64,000 nucleotides of DNA from Pycnopodia helianthoides (Eukaryota > Echinodermata > Asteroidea > Forcipulatida > Asteriidae), in assembly GCA_032158295.1 (NCBI GenBank), contig CM063262.1, positions 1,769,394 through 1,833,393 on the forward strand, read 5' to 3'. This document shows positions 1 through 13,849 of this stretch, piece by piece. Both the position numbers and the translations under genes were made by a program. The number at the start of each line of letters is the position of its first letter. Within the stretch, counting starts at the first letter, position 1. Under the pieces are notes generated by a model. That model searched no databases. It had not been told where the DNA came from and saw nothing but the letters and a program-made list of their open reading frames with translations.

Positions 1-977
1 CCACTGTTTTTTTTTTTGAAGAGTAAATTAACTCGCATCATCTAGATTTTAATAAAAAAAAAAACATCACTGGAGCAACCTGTGAACATTTCAACCAATT
101 AGCTTGTCAGAAAAAAGAGGACAAATGGATTAAGTTTTGTCAGGGATTTAAGCGCGTGCATAGTTTAAAATAAAACAACAACACAAGCGAGCTTTGGGGT
201 TTTCAAATGCCAGTACTTTGATAGTATACTGGATGACAAAATAGAAGTTGCAAACTGCTTCGCCAACCAAAAGGACCTGGTATAAATGCAAAACATAATA
301 AGTGGCCTGACGTTTCGACCGTAGCAGAGTCTTTCTCGAAGACCAAACATGACAATACAACACAACACACATAAACAGGTATACTGGTGTACCAGAGGCA
401 GCCGAGTGGAAAGAGATGAGGCTTTTAGATGGTGATATTTCTCAAGGGATTGGTGACCATTTAAATTTATTTAGTGAACTTTCAAATTGAAGTACATTTT
501 ATTTCATGTTATGTTTTGTTTTGTTTATTAATTGTTATCACTGTTATTTGTTAATAAAAACCATACCCCCTGAAAAAAAAAAAAACATAAACAACAGTAA
601 AACAATAACTTAATATGTACTTTGACACAGAAGAATGTCTACTTGCCCCAATTTATGACATGAAATGTTTGTGTTTGGAAGAGGTCGATAAAAACAACCT
701 TGTCTACAATTAAATCATCCGGCGATTTTTTTATGGAAAGGAAACACAAATTAAATGTTCATGTTCGTTAGTGATTTGTTCGTGTGTGTGTGTTTGTTTT
801 TAATACATTATGCTTTGTCAATGCAAAACATCATTTAATTAAACAATGTTATTTTTAAAGTTATTGCTGGTCGTTTTGATTAACACTATGAAAATCTTTG
901 TCGTGAAACCACCGTGAAATCTCAGTGAAGTGCAGGATTTGGCGGAAATTCAAGGAATTATTTCCCTTTCACCATGC
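1..977. other. Non-coding, nothing recognised
   Basis: AT-rich with short homopolymers. No ORF with coding character and no splice-flanked exon that I could support. Confidence 0.5.
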
Positions 978-1374
978 TTTAAAGGCACAGTACACGTTTG
1001 GTAATTGGAGCCTACTGGTTGTGAAAATCCTATATAAATGTAGGTACATGCAATAAAACTAACCTGTGAACATTTCACTGCAAAAGGTGGTCGCGTTTTT
1101 GAGATATCACCGAAAAACCGGAGCGAATATTTCCACGCAGGAAGAATATTCCCCATAGGAATACACAGAGTGAGAAGAGTTTCTGACAGAAACGCTTCTC
1201 AGATTCAAATGTTGGGGAATAAAAAGTGATATATTTTCCACAACAGTAGTACTTCGAAGTTAAAAGTTTCTCAAAATTCATTATACTACCCAACGCTGCT
1301 GTACTTCTTACCAAGTAGGTTTTTATTGCCATTAATTGTTCAGAGTCATTACCAAACGTGTACTGTGCCTTTAA
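978..1374 (+). repeat. Family C TTAA element (copy 1)
   Basis: Ends are inverted: TTTAAAGGCACAGTACACGT at the left and its complement ACGTGTACTGTGCCTTTAA at the right, about 28 bp of terminal repeat. The interior includes AACCTGTGAACATTTCACTG. A second copy is at 35633-35988. No coding capacity, so non-autonomous. Confidence 0.85.
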
Positions 1375-1375
1375 G

Positions 1376-4300
1376 GGGAACTGCAATTCCCTTTAAAATC
1401 ACCTCGAAAAAGAGTCTCCAGACCAATTACTGGCATCTGTGAATTTCACCATGATTTCAGGGAATGCTCTCCATCCAAGCCTGGAACTCTTTAATTGGGG
1501 AATAACATGTCCAGCAGTGCGGCACAGTAACATCGACGTGAAACACTTTAGACTCTGGCAAAAGAACTCCACGAAAAAAAGATGAGAAGGTTGAATTTAC
1601 AATTCCAAGGAGAGAAGTTGGTTTCTCTCCATTTTCAAGACACACATTCTCATAGTGTAAGTTACCCGTTATGAAACGTCTTCACAAAGGTCTTATACAA
1701 CAGGACTTGATGCAATCGAGAAGTTAAAGGGGTGATGTGGTCCATGTTAACCGAACGTTGAATGATGCTTTTTGTTTCCGGTGATAATACCTCTAGGCAA
1801 TTTGTATGATCTTGGGGAAAATCTCGTGTCCCGTCTCTCCCCCCCCCCTTAAAAAAATGTTTACTGAAAAACCTGGATGATAATTGATTGACAACAGGTT
1901 GGCTGACTCGGTTCCTACTAGGAGGTGTCACTAAGGTGGGCTCTCTGTCCGCAATGCGACGGATGCTTCCATCGTTAGAGCTTTTGACCGACTCGCCACA
2001 GCCAGCCAGTCGATCGATGCGACACTTTAAAAGCATACTCAGACGTGAGGCATAACATGTATACTGAGCGGAAATAATTTTTTACCAACTGACAGTTATG
2101 TTAATAAGTGATATTTATAAAACCTCTAAATTACATGTAAATGTTTCGATACCCTCCTTGGATTATTGCAATAACACCTCACATCGAGCATGTAGGCCTT
2201 AAGCAATGAAACTATAAAGAGATGTTGTGTGACTAGAGAGAAAGTAAATAGTGGGCTATATATAGAAGAGACTGATGGAACTAACGGCAAAGCGAGAGCA
2301 GTAGTTGAACACAGGAACACAGAGGGTATACAATGCTGTCCTTACATAGTAAGTCTTTTGTATTTTTGTGCCATCCAACATCATATTAAAATGTTTAGTC
2401 TGAAAGCTTACTGATTATGACGTTCATACTAGAATCGTTTTTGCTGTGAAATATTTGCCTCTGAAATGAAGTCATATATATTCGAGGAAAAACTCTACCG
2501 GAAGAGCTATATGGAGACATAAAAGTTTATTTGCATCGTGTACGAATCTCGAAATTTCCCGTTGAAGACTTGAACTTTTGGGCGGTCCGGCCATCACTGT
2601 CGAAGCCGTTAGGTCGGACAGGGCCCCGTGCATTATTTAAAACCATGTTTCGTGGAAACCACAATGTTTAGGCTGCCCGCCACTCTGTCTGCTCGTATGT
2701 TTGTTTCAAAACATTATTCTCATTATCATAACTCAACACATTCAAATGTAGCATTCACGTAAGCGTGAAATTCATAATTAATTTACTCCGTGCGCAGCCC
2801 TGGGTGAATTTAGAAACAATGGGGGAATTTAATGACACTCGGTAGATGTTTATTGATGCGGTGTTATATACAATCCTACATAAACACCACTACTGCTGAT
2901 GGCTATATCATCAGTAGGAAAAATAGCTAACCAGGCTATGTTGTCGTGCATGTCTGGGCCGGTGCCCCCCGTGGGCCTCTTTCCCCCGTCACACTGTACC
3001 CGATGGATTAAACTGTCCTTGGACTCCAATCGCTCATTAGCAGTATAACCTATCGATGTAGAGGGGCATGGATCTCACCAAAGGACATAATCATGTATCC
3101 AGTTCCAACGTGACAAACGTGGTTGAGTTTGAGGGTTGTGTTTGTGCACGTGACGTATGGGGGATTTGAAGGGGGGGGGGTATGCGGAGACTATAGCTAG
3201 CTAGAAGTCGAGTGTGACGTTAAAGCTGGTCTATGTGTTGATTAACATTTTATTTCATGTAGTGTAGTGACAAGGTTTTGCGCACTGAAGTGCGAAAAAA
3301 TGACAGGGTGACCAGCTTTAATTAATGATGTTTCATAATGATAAACTATTCATTCAAATAAGTCAATTTTTCTTTGTTCAACCCCAAACCATTTGAAATT
3401 TACCCAGTCAGTTTCCCTTGTGGTTCATTACTTGACAAATAAGGCTTTTGATAGACATTTTTGGAGACACCAAAAGGTAACATGCAGAATAGTGATGCAT
3501 CCAAGATGGGGGAGGGGGGGGGGCGCTATACGGAACCACCCTTGGACACTAATAAAGATACGAAAAAACAAAAACAACGGGAAAATTTGTATCGACGGAG
3601 AGGGACAAGGAGCAGGGTTGGGGGAGGGGCATGGTGTGGAATTATGGAGGGGGCAGGGTCGAAAACAACCACGTGTCGACTGATTTCTTTAAAAGTCCTA
3701 TCCACAGATAAGTACAGACAGCGCCAAATGCAACACCTTTAAGTGACTATGGCGTTAAAAGTGTACCCTGTGGTAACTGTAGCTCATCGCTACAAATTAA
3801 CCAGCAGACGGGTATCGATCCTTCACGGGAGTGCCCATGCAACAGATCGAGTGATTTTTTTTTCGTGCAGATATTATTTCAAATTAGGGGAAATGAATAA
3901 ATTCAGGCCCTCCCTCTTCAAATCGAATTACATTTATTGGATTGCATCGGCTGCATGTCCATCGGTGACTACACCCTGCATGAGTTTTTTAAAAGCAAAT
4001 ATCCGCCATGTTGTCATGTTCCTTCCACCATATGTCATGTTCCCAGTCTGCAATGTACACTGATTCCTACTTCAGCACCGAAGGGACCAGACTACACATA
4101 AACATTATAACGTCGTTTCTGTTCCATCAGTTTTTATATGACTAAAGGTCTGACACCTTGTCTCGGTTTCATACAGATTATTCCTCTCAACAAATTAGTC
4201 GGGGGAAAACGGATAGCAGCAAAGTGTAAATAAGTTTGATGGAGTCGCCTGCAGATTCTTGCGTATGTTGTTAGCCTTTATATAGCTAGCCTTCGCTACG

Positions 4301-5168
4301 TGCATAGAAACAAACTGCTTTCCAATTAATTCATATAGAATTATACTCTAGAGTCTCCTGGCAAAGCGTCTCAAAGCACTGGCCAAAAATCAACACATAA
4401 TAGCACCGACAATTTGTAATAAAAGGATAATATAATTTAAACCGGGTGGCTAAAATAGTCTTCCCAGGGCATTAAGTCACCACTTGCTGTGTAGACCCTC
4501 AAATCACTTTGTCCTTACAAATTATAAACCATCGAATCAAATTGTGGAGGGGGTGTTTGTATCACGTGAACGTAAGTTCTGCCTGTTAACGTACGGACGT
4601 CAGACAACAACTGGCCTCGAAAATTAAATTAAAATTGCCCGCGGCCGGCCGGCATTCCTTGTATACAGTCTGATTTAAGAAAACACAGTGGTCAATGTGG
4701 CTTGGGAATATTATTACAATTAGCAAGTCAACATTAAATAGTAATAAACCCAACACGGCATTAATTTAGTGATGTGCGTAGAGCAGTCATTGATGCCAAT
4801 AAATGTATATTTATTGAAGCATCAATTATTAAACAGGGTTATCTATCATTCAACGTGAACACTACTTATACAAGGCGTTCATAATTATATATATCGTTTT
4901 ACATATATATTTTTGGATAAGGCCATAAAATTGATATGTTATTCAAAAAATGGTTAAAACGTACCGATATATTTTAAATAAGTATACAAAGAAATTATTT
5001 AAAATACTATTTAAAACAATTACATGCAGCATGTGCATGTAACAAAAGTGAACTAATTAAATCAAACTTGAAAAGATAACATAACAAATGCATTGTGACG
5101 TAATCAATCAGAGAAAATTTGAATGCATAGAATCTTCGATAAATGTTGAAGTTGATCTTATGGACCAG
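1376..5168. other. Non-coding, nothing recognised
   Basis: Only short open frames on both strands, none with domain motifs. A G-run lies near 3170-3180. The stretch 4860-5060 is very AT-rich. Confidence 0.5.
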
Positions 5169-5325
5169 ATGCATTGACGTCATCACGCCGCCATCTTAGA
5201 GGTAAAACGATGATGCAGCAATGGAAAACGCTCAGCGCGGCGTGCAGGATGGACCAATGAGCAACCTTCTTTTGAACTCTAGCCGAGGGTGCCCTACAAT
5301 GACGTCATCGTGTGCATTATGTCTA
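5160..5325 (+). repeat. Family E element (copy 1)
   Basis: A short element bounded by TGACGTCA-type sequences at both ends: ATTGACGTCATC on the left, AATGACGTCATC on the right. It contains CCGCCATCTTAGAGGTAAAA. Close relatives are at 12066-12240 and 43790-43945. The outer ends resemble TAGACCTTATGCA and its complement. Confidence 0.8.
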
Positions 5326-5645
5326 TTCTTGTTTTGGTATGGAGTCAATGGCATAGCTAAGGCATTTTCGAAGGGTGTATGGGGACCATTTTACCGACTG
5401 ACGGATACGAAACCATGGTGGGAAGACAGTCGAGTGAGCTGTGCGATGCGGAGACACCATGTACATAATTTATCTTTGTGAGTTGTGGTGGTATTGATTC
5501 AAACCACCGGTTCTTCTCAGATCCACCTCAAGAGAAATTGTGATAAACTTTACATGACTGACATTGTTCTGCACATTCGTTCAACCTAAAAAATAGCCTG
5601 ATCCTAAACTAGCCCAACCCTGTCTTTGGTTCGGGCAAAGTCAGT

Positions 5646-6498
5646 TCGGGCTACATAGGTACATGGTTTGGGCTACATTTAGGTACATGGTTTTGGCTTT
5701 ATTTATAAGATACCTGGTTTGGGCTATACATGGTTTAGGCTCGGCATTTAGGTACATGTTTTGGGCTACATTTAGGTACCTGGTTTGAGCTACTTTTAGG
5801 TACATGGCGGAGGCTACATTTTAGGTACATGGTTTGGGCTACATTTAGGTACATGGTTTTGGCTTTATTTATAAGATACCTGGTTTGGGCTATACATGGT
5901 TTAGGCTTCATGTAGGTACATGTTTTGGGCTACATTTAGGTACCTGGTTTGAGCTACTTTTAGGTACATGGCGGAGGCTACATTTTAGGTACATGGTTTG
6001 GGCTACATTTAGGTACATGGTTTTGGCTTTATTTATAAGATACCTGGTTTGGGCTATACATGGTTTAGGCTTCATGTAGTACATGTTTTGGGCTACATTT
6101 AGGTACCTGGTTTGAGCTACTTTTAGATACATCGTGAGGCTACATTTTAGGTACATGTGGGCTACATTTAGGTACGGGGTCGAGTTACATTTGAGTCGGT
6201 ACATTAGGGCCAATGTAAAGACTACATTTTAGGTACACTTGGGCTACATTTAGGTGCGGGTATAGACGTAACATTTTAGGTATACACCTTGGCTACAATT
6301 AGGTACAGAGTGGATGCTACATTTAGGTACACTTGGACTATATTTAGGTACAGAGTAGAGGCTACATTTTAGGTACACTTGGGATATATTTAGGTACAGG
6401 GTAAGGCTACATTTTAGGTGTTCACTTTGGCTGCACTTAGGTCCAAGGTGGTGGAGGCTACATTGATTAGGCCTCGGGCTAGAATTAGGCGCGCTACC
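5646..6498 (+). repeat. Minisatellite, ~24-bp unit with ~165-bp higher-order period
   Basis: Repeats of GGTACATGGTTTGGGCTACA plus TTTA and variants. A longer block containing GGCTTTATTTATAAGATACC recurs with the phase GGTACATGGTTTGGGC at about 5658, 5824 and 5988, so there is a ~165-bp higher-order unit. The array becomes degenerate after about 6100. Open frames here follow from the repeat and are not genes. Confidence 0.95.
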
Positions 6499-8097
6499 TC
6501 CTTGCATTATTAAAACATAAAATTCGCAATTTCTTTCCCCCTTTTTTTATAGAGAGAAACAAAAAGAATTCCAACGAGTTCCAGGTTTCCTTTTTTGTAT
6601 GATTAATTTCTAGGAACGCCGTTGTTCAAATTGATTTGACGCTTCATCTGCCAACTATAAATAAACTCAAAATGACGACTGACTGAAAAAAAAGAAAAGA
6701 ACAAAAAAATAATTGTAGGGGACGGGTTGAATCGCTAAGGCATGGAGAGCCGGTGAGTCGGCAAAACATGTAGAACATCTGTAAACAAAACCATATAACT
6801 GTATAACACGGGTGTTTTCGTGGAAACTTGATCGGCTATTCAATGCCATTTTTTTGTTAACGGGTGGTCTAGACCATGTCCCGGCAGTAGTTTCCCAGTG
6901 AATGTATTGAATTGCCCCCAAATAAAGCAATTAATCTCCTGATACATTTACTTTTCTCTGGGGCGGTTTCATCGTGAAACAAATTGTGATGAAGAAAAAA
7001 AAAAAAAAAAAAAAAACGCACAAAAAAGACGTACTTTAAACTGGGTTAGGTACGTAAAAATATTCAATTCATCACAGGCATGAAAAATTGAGCATGATTT
7101 TGGGTGTTGCGAAACATATTTGTACTAAGCATTACAAAAGATCAGCACAACCTTCGTCCGGTAGACTTTTTGTTACATGTCTTGTTATGCAAGTTTGATG
7201 CCAAATTATTTTATAAGAAAAGCATTGTCAAGTCTTGTACCCGCCTCCTCTTGTCTGTTTTGATCGTCCTCGACACGGGATTATTATTCTGATGCAACTC
7301 ATTTTCATAGTAGTATAGGTCGTTTGATACATAATGCAGACTATTATAACATGCACGTCCCTATCGTGGTAAAAGCTGGAAGTCTGTTTCTTGCCTCCTC
7401 CCGTACGGGTAAAATCAAGTTAAACGTTTCTAAAACGTTCTTAATGTAATAATAATTTTGTTACCAACCACGAGGTCACTTCTGTCGTAAATTAGTTTTG
7501 AAGAAATAGATGACAGAAAAAAAAGAAACCTTCATAATTGCGACATAAATAGCAATGGGCAATCTATTAGATCGGAATTGAAGGAAGATGGATACTATAC
7601 AAGTGGGGCTTGTTGGATCGGCAAGAGTGATCGGCAAGTCTGTGCCTGATTCTGAAGTTGAAGGCTGATTCGTGTCGATACCAATTTGGGCTAGGCATGA
7701 CAGTCATGCCCGGGGTGCGTGATCCATCTTACTCCGTGCCAGTTTCTTTTACAATTAACCTTGCAGACTGCAGCCGGCAACCTCTATCCGTTGAATCATA
7801 GAGCAAGGATTGCTGGAACGATACTCATCTTCTCTCGAATTCGAACGCGGGAAGATTTTGTTTGTTTTTTGGGGCGTGGCACTGTAAGTTACTTCTGAAT
7901 AAACCGCGCATCTGTTGCAAATTCTATATGTATTGTATCTCCACATCGGATTCTTCAAATTAAAAACTGTTTTCAATCAACCTTCTGGGTTAGTTTAATT
8001 AACTCCTCCATGGGTTGAGCTCATAACTGTATATGGGCGAGTTTCATTCACACGTAGGATGGGTGTGTTCCTAAAGCGATGTGTGTGTTTCTGCTTG
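6499..8097. other. Non-coding, nothing recognised
   Basis: Contains a poly-A run near 6990-7015 and short frames only. Confidence 0.5.
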
Positions 8098-8622
8098 GGG
8101 CGGGGGGAGCTTGATTCTTGGAAGTGGCATGGGGGAGCGTTTTTCTTAGGAAGAGACTTATTCCTCCAATAAACAGGACTTAGTTATAACCGGAGGCAAG
8201 CTTAACCGGAGGCAAGCTTATTTTTCCAGGGGGGGGGGGGCTGGCTGGCTTCTCGAAAAGCGAGTGGTTGAGTGAACCTCGGAGACTAAGTCCCTGTAGG
8301 GGGGGGGCATGTACCTCCGGTCGAGCTAGTCGCTTAGGGACAAGCTTGTTCATCCAGGGGCGAGATTTGTTGCTCAAGTGGTGAGCTTAGGCTCCAGGGG
8401 CAAGCTAGCTACTTCAAAGGGCGAATTTATTCATCCGGATGGAAATTATACCTCAAGAGGTGAGATGGTGGCGGTGATGGTGCGGGGAGGTTTCAGGGGT
8501 TTCGTCAACTCCCTTAGGGAGCGAGTTTTATCCTGGAGAGTGGAGTCCTCTACCGGCTAGCTTGTACCTCGAGAGGTGACTGCTTATTCCTCCAAGTTTA
8601 TTCCTTCTTGGCGAGCTTGCTG
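8098..8622 (+). repeat. Degenerate GAGCTT-rich tandem repeat
   Basis: Many imperfect copies of a motif like CTCCAGGGGCGAGCTTATT at irregular spacing of about 25-40 bp, mixed with G-runs (8230, 8300). Open frames on both strands here are repeat products. Confidence 0.7.
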
Positions 8623-8811
8623 AACTCGTTCAGGGTAGACTTAATTTTGTTTACGGTCGAGCCTAATGATAAACAATTCGAAAGTACTCATAACATTTTA
8701 TATATTTTCATTTGCACTGTTTTTTCGTTTGTTTTTGTATCATGAGCGAGCGCCATTGGCGCCTTTTTGGCGAATACAGGCGTATACGAAACTCCTTTAT
8801 TATTAATATTT

Positions 8812-8886
8812 CTCGAGGGGCGAGCTTATTTCTCCAGGGGTGAGTTTGTCTTTCCACGGGGGTGAGCTTGTGCATACTAGGTGGTG
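8812..8886 (+). repeat. Second block of the GAGCTT-rich repeat
   Basis: GGGGCGAGCTTATTTCTCCA followed by two related units ending GAGCTTGTGCAT. It is the same unit as at 8098-8622, separated by about 190 bases of unrelated sequence. Confidence 0.65.
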
Positions 8887-10660
8887 GTAGCTTTGCACCA
8901 GTGCACAATCATGGGTACACTTTTTGTTACAAAGACACCAAATGAACAACACATAAATATTGAGTAAACTCTTTGCAGATCTTGCATTCGACAAACAAGT
9001 ACTTTCTACTCTTTATTCCCACAGAGCTGGTTAATTAATTTACAACAACATTGAAAAACTGTTACATCCTGTTTTCAAACTGTTGTTTCATAACATGGAC
9101 ACGAAAAAAGTGTACCCATGATTGTGGCTGTGCACACCAGTAACTGCCACCATAATAAATAATTATTGCTTGCTGGTATGGCAGAACATGTATAAATTAT
9201 AAGTTTTACTTGGACAGTTTTACTTGAAAACTAGATGTTTAAAACAGCTGATTGTTACATCGACAAACCAAATGCTTTCCAATGATTGAGCATTGTAACC
9301 CAAGACGACAAGAAGACACGTGCAAAAGCAGCAGGGATGCCACATGGAATTCTTGTATGTTAATTATCCAATCCAATTATAAAAACCATAACCTTTCACC
9401 TTTAATTGAAAACGAAAAACTAACTTGATAGCCATGCTAGTTTGTGTGGTTTACATGCTACCAGTGTTGTCTTTCAAATGAAATGCACCTGATATTAATA
9501 CCTATACTAATTGAAATGGAGACCTTTGCCATTTGGTGTCTGGTAATTCTGAAACTATACCCTTCATCAACGGCAAGATGAGTGTAGGCTGGAAATACTG
9601 AAAGACAAGGAGTATATACAGAATATTGCAAAAATGTTGTTTACCCTTTCTGGCGGTGGCGTGCAGTGCAGTGTCGGAATTAGAAGGTGATAATTGAAAC
9701 ATGGCCGCCAGGATACTCCATGCGAGTTTTTTAATGGAGACAATAAACAAAGTATTCTCCCGAATTTAGACCGTTGTCATTCCATTCCAATCTCAGACAG
9801 GTACCTTGTATACAAATGAAACATTGGGCTGTAATTATCTTAACATGGAATGCGACCAGACTATTTTACGTGGGCCGAAAAACTATTAAAAAAAAGAGAA
9901 GTCTGAACCATGATCAAATTAGTCCATCAGTTTGCCTATCTGAGATTGACTTATTTATTTTGTCCCCGGTGCATTCTTAAAACAAAACAAAAACCTAAAC
10001 AACAACTGACCTACTTTATATTCATTATGTTTGATACACACTCACTGCGGAAACAAACATGTATGACGTCATCGCAGTGACGCAGGGTGTCTTGCGTTTA
10101 TTAGTTTGATCCAATTAAACAGCGCCCATCGGAATTGCGGGTTCGTGGACGGTGTGTTCCTCACTGTCTGATACATTAATGAATGTATCAACTGGGTCGA
10201 CTATGGCGTCAGAAAAGGGGGTCAAGGTTCAACCTATAATATAGAGGAGTGTTTTACCCGGATGAAATGTGGCGTCAGATTGGGGGTCATGGGGGTCAAA
10301 TCTTAATGAGTTAAAGTAACGTGTGTGAAGAGAAGACACAAAAATATGATGCTCAGTAGGTTGGGTTACCAGTTACGATTTCATGTGAAATTACATCATT
10401 GCAACTGGTGCTCAATTTAATTATCTTTGTGAAATAAGGAAGCCATGATAATGATGATAATGGGATTGCTTTTTCAGGCCTTGAATTCAACTAATAAAGG
10501 GACAGGGATAGAAAGCACTTCTATTAAGAAATTTTGTCTGTAGATCTACAGGAATGTTTAAAAGGAGGAACCAAGGCCTTGAGCTGAGCCATGGAGGTCA
10601 TATCTTAATGAGTTAAAGTAACGTGTGCGAAGAGAGGACAGTATAGGATGTGTAGAGGCG
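8887..10660. other. Non-coding, nothing recognised
   Basis: Short frames only. A TGACGTCA-like site occurs near 10064 but the flanks do not match family E. Confidence 0.5.
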
Positions 10661-11060
10661 TTATTCGTGGCCGAGCGGTCAAGCTCACTGTGGTTAACTC
10701 GGACTCTCAGACTCTGGTGTTTCTGGTCAGCAGAGTGTGAGTTCGAGTCCCCGGTCTAATTGACACTTGTGTCCTTAAGCAAGACACTTCACCGTATTAT
10801 TGCTTCGTCCTTCGGATGGGACGTAAAGCCGTTTAGTCCCGTGTGTTGTGTATAAATGCACGCGAAGGAACCCCTGTATCCTTTCAGTCTTCTGTCAGTG
10901 GTTGCTGATTGCGTCGCAGCACCTTAAGTTGTAAACCCTGACAAGGTGTTAGCTACATTAATGGGTTTCATTTGATAAACTTCAGAAACCTGTCTGGAAA
11001 TAAATAATGATAAATGCTTTGAGACGCTCCTAAATAAAATCTGGTTATATTATTATAAGT
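10661..11060 (+). mobile_element. tRNA-derived SINE (copy 1)
   Basis: A-box-like TGGCCGAGCGG at 10668-10678 and B-box-like GAGTTCGAGTCC at 10739-10750, the internal RNA polymerase III promoter arrangement. These are followed by a body with CTTGTGTCCTTAAGCAAGAC and GGATGGGACGTAAAGCCG and an A/T-rich tail. Other copies are at 18950-19295, 29598-29935 and 45078-45225. Confidence 0.85.
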
Positions 11061-12065
11061 CTCTTTACAATTAAACAGGCGTTGATGACCCGCTGACGAG
11101 GCGAAGCAGGGATGAGTACATTAGGGCGTGGCCTGTTGGTTTAGGGCGGGGCGGGGGTAATACAGGGTACGTCAGGTGTAGGGCAGTATCAATGTGCAAA
11201 TCTAACCCACACGGGGCAGGTGGTTCCATCGAACTTGCAAATCGAACTTGAGAATTTCGATGGAGATTTGGAATACGCTAAATTGCATATAACTTAAAGT
11301 ACTGTATTCAAAGCGAAAGACACACAATTTGAGACAATTTGGGACAATTTGGGAAACAGCGCTGTTGCCAAAAATGCATTTATTATAATATCAAACCACA
11401 ATTAGCTAAGGGTAGAAGAAAATCATCCAAAAGTCATGGGTGGTAGTTCCCCCCCCCCCCCAATTTCTGAACAACGCTACTTTATAAATTACTTCGTATG
11501 AGAGCTTTTTCATTTACGACCGCTTATAGTTTATTGCTCGCGTGGTTAGCATTGATCATATCAATATTTTGGCCTGTCGCCATGGAGACGCAAATTCAAT
11601 CAGTAATGCTACCGGTAGCGGCCGATGATTTTCTTTCCAGGTATAAAGCAACATCGTGCATCGGCGCCAATTATTGTCTTTACCTTGACTAACGGTCTCC
11701 TAAATTACCTTGACAAATTTTCCTCCGCGCTGACAAAGATGCTCCTTGACTCCCAATAAATTGTTTTTGACTTCGGGGAGAACCGAGGAAGGACCGGCCC
11801 ATGATAAAGAACATACATGTATAATATGAAAGAGCGCGTCAGGACGTCTCCATATCGTTACTGGGTAACCTTAAGTACGCTCTATTTCTTGAGGCAGACA
11901 CTTAAAATGAATGCCAACCGACCAGATGTTATCTCTGTATATGAATCTATCGTTTATACACATCTATCGTTCGCCCTAATTCCCCTTGACGTCTAGAAAG
12001 CAATTTGAGATTATTTATATCCGTTTTCTTCTCAATTAAAGCACGCGGCCAAAGTTGATAATGGA
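11061..12065. other. Non-coding, nothing recognised
   Basis: Contains a C-run near 11450. A 64-codon frame at 11498-11692 begins with a hydrophobic stretch but has no other support. Confidence 0.45.
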
Positions 12066-12240
12066 CCTTATTTTACATTGACGTCAACAAGCCGCCATCT
12101 TTAGAGGTAAAACTATGAGGAAACAATGGAAAACGCGCAGCTATGTACGCGCGGCGCACAGGATCAGCCAATGGGATATCTTCATTTGACCTCTAGCCGC
12201 GAGGGCGCTCTACTCAACTGACGTCACGTGCATCGGGTCA
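12066..12240 (+). repeat. Family E element (copy 2)
   Basis: ATTGACGTCAAC on the left, CTGACGTCACGTGCATCGGG on the right, CCGCCATCTTTAGAGG inside and ACGCGCGGCGCACAGGAT in the middle. Same layout as copies 1 and 3. Confidence 0.8.
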
Positions 12241-12279
12241 ATTGTCAAATGAACAGTATCCGCACTTCGTGTGTGACCC

Positions 12280-12530
12280 AAAAATAGACACGAAATAACA
12301 AACCTGTGAAAGTTTAAGCTCAATCGGAAATCGGAGTCACGAGAAAACAGTGACAAACCCCATCACTGTTTTCAAACATCGGACTTGGGACCCGCTACAT
12401 CGAAATTTATTCTTTTACCCATTTCTCTAAAATGGCATTTCAGGCAAAAGTATTTCAAGGGAACTTTTCCACCTAGTATGTGACTGTAAAATTATTAGAA
12501 TTTTGTTGTAGATTTTACCAATGTTATGCA
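12280..12530 (+). repeat. Diverged A/D-like TTAA element remnant
   Basis: Carries AACCTGTGAAAGTTTAAGCT and GTCACGAGAAAACAGTG, the interior core of families A, B and D, then TTTCTCTAAAATGGCATTTC and TTTACCAATG near the end. Terminal TTAAAGG sequences are not visible, so both ends seem eroded. Confidence 0.65.
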
Positions 12531-12770
12531 AACCGCGTAAGGAGGGACTGTTTGACTCCAACTGTGCGCAAGGCTGCTTGGCGCGTGCCATTCGGTGCAT
12601 GTAAGGGTTTTAAATGGTGAATAGGTTACTTATTACTGGGGCAAACTTAAAGCTGGTGAACACAACAATTCAAGGCAAGCTTTATTATTGGCTGGTCAGG
12701 CCAAATTGCATACAGTTGCCTTAGGAGAAAATACTGCTTAACAGTTTGCCGCTAAGCCGTAAAAACGAGC

Positions 12771-13009
12771 AGGGCCCAATGACTAGCCTTTGCTTACCAT
12801 AAGCAGAAGAATCGGCGCTTACGGAAGCAGGGAATTCGGTCAAGCTTTTTCTCACAGGTTTAGCAGATAATGACTGCTTGTGCGCGTGCGTGCTCCACGT
12901 TAACTAGGCATTCTTCGCTTACAAAGCTAGCGCAAAAATTCGGCGCTTGCCCTAATGGCGACCCCAAGCGCAGAATTCGGCGGTAAGCAGAGCCATGAAA
13001 TTGGGCCCT
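12771..13009. repeat. Family G element (copy 1)
   Basis: Starts AGGGCCCAATGACTAGCC and ends GCCATGAAATTGGGCCCT, so the ends are inverted. The interior has repeated GCTTAC and GTAAGCAG motifs. Other copies are near 49271-49824, 55893-56451, 57903-58142 and 62343-62901. Confidence 0.7.
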
Positions 13010-13794
13010 GGTAATGAGTCAGTGATGGTACATGTATCATCGTATTTTGGCTGGTATTCTGGTAAGCATAATTTTCCTGTGCTTAGTTTTGTTAGTGCTT
13101 GAGCAGTTCTATGAACATGGTCCAGATACTTTTAAGAGAGCATTTTGATCCGGTAAAAAATATCAATTATCATTATTGATTTAATTGATGACATTTGTAA
13201 AATGATCGGATGCATTGTTATATCATACATTTAAAATCAAAGACGATAGCGCCAGACCTCCTTTAAGCGGATGGGAATTATAGATCCCTCCGCCACACCT
13301 CGATGGATCATAGACAGTCTAGATCCCCACCCAATTAGGGTGCTAAGCATAGCATTATTGCACCTTAAGGCTCGTGGTTGGCGACCCCAACCCCAACCAA
13401 ATCAAATCAATATAACTGGCTAGTTTATTTTCCCCCCACATCCACAGTATCGCTGCGTTTGCCTATTTACATATAAATGAACACGTGTACGAGGTTGATG
13501 ATGTGTGCGCTCGCGTGCAGAGTTCCATTAAACGGTATCTATATATATCGTAGATGTTGCCTTTCGTTCGCCGTGATTTAGCGTGATGGATGTCCCAGCA
13601 TCGCATCTCTAACGCGGTCTTAATTGTGGTAGAGATCATTTCAATTCTGCATTAAAGTGCATGAGCCACAAGTCCCACGAGGTATATGTATTTTCGAAAT
13701 ACCGGTATAGCGGCTTCACAATAGGCTCTGTCATCCGTTTTGAAGTCCCAGGGCGGAATTCAGAAGCGTTCGATATCAAAACTGAGAATCAACG

Positions 13795-13846
13795 GAGCCT
13801 GAGGAGCCCGAGCCGAAATCGAAGCCGTGGTTTGGAAAAGGCCAAC
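13795..13846. repeat. Remnant of the GGCC-ended (Harbinger-like) element
   Basis: CCGAGCCGAAATCGAAGCCG followed by TGGTTTGGAAAAGGCC resembles the right end of the element at 38324-38484. Confidence 0.5.
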
Positions 13847-13849
13847 ATG

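Noticed and set aside
5221..6213. ORFs in the E element and minisatellite
   Set aside because: Explained by the repeats; frames change with unit length.
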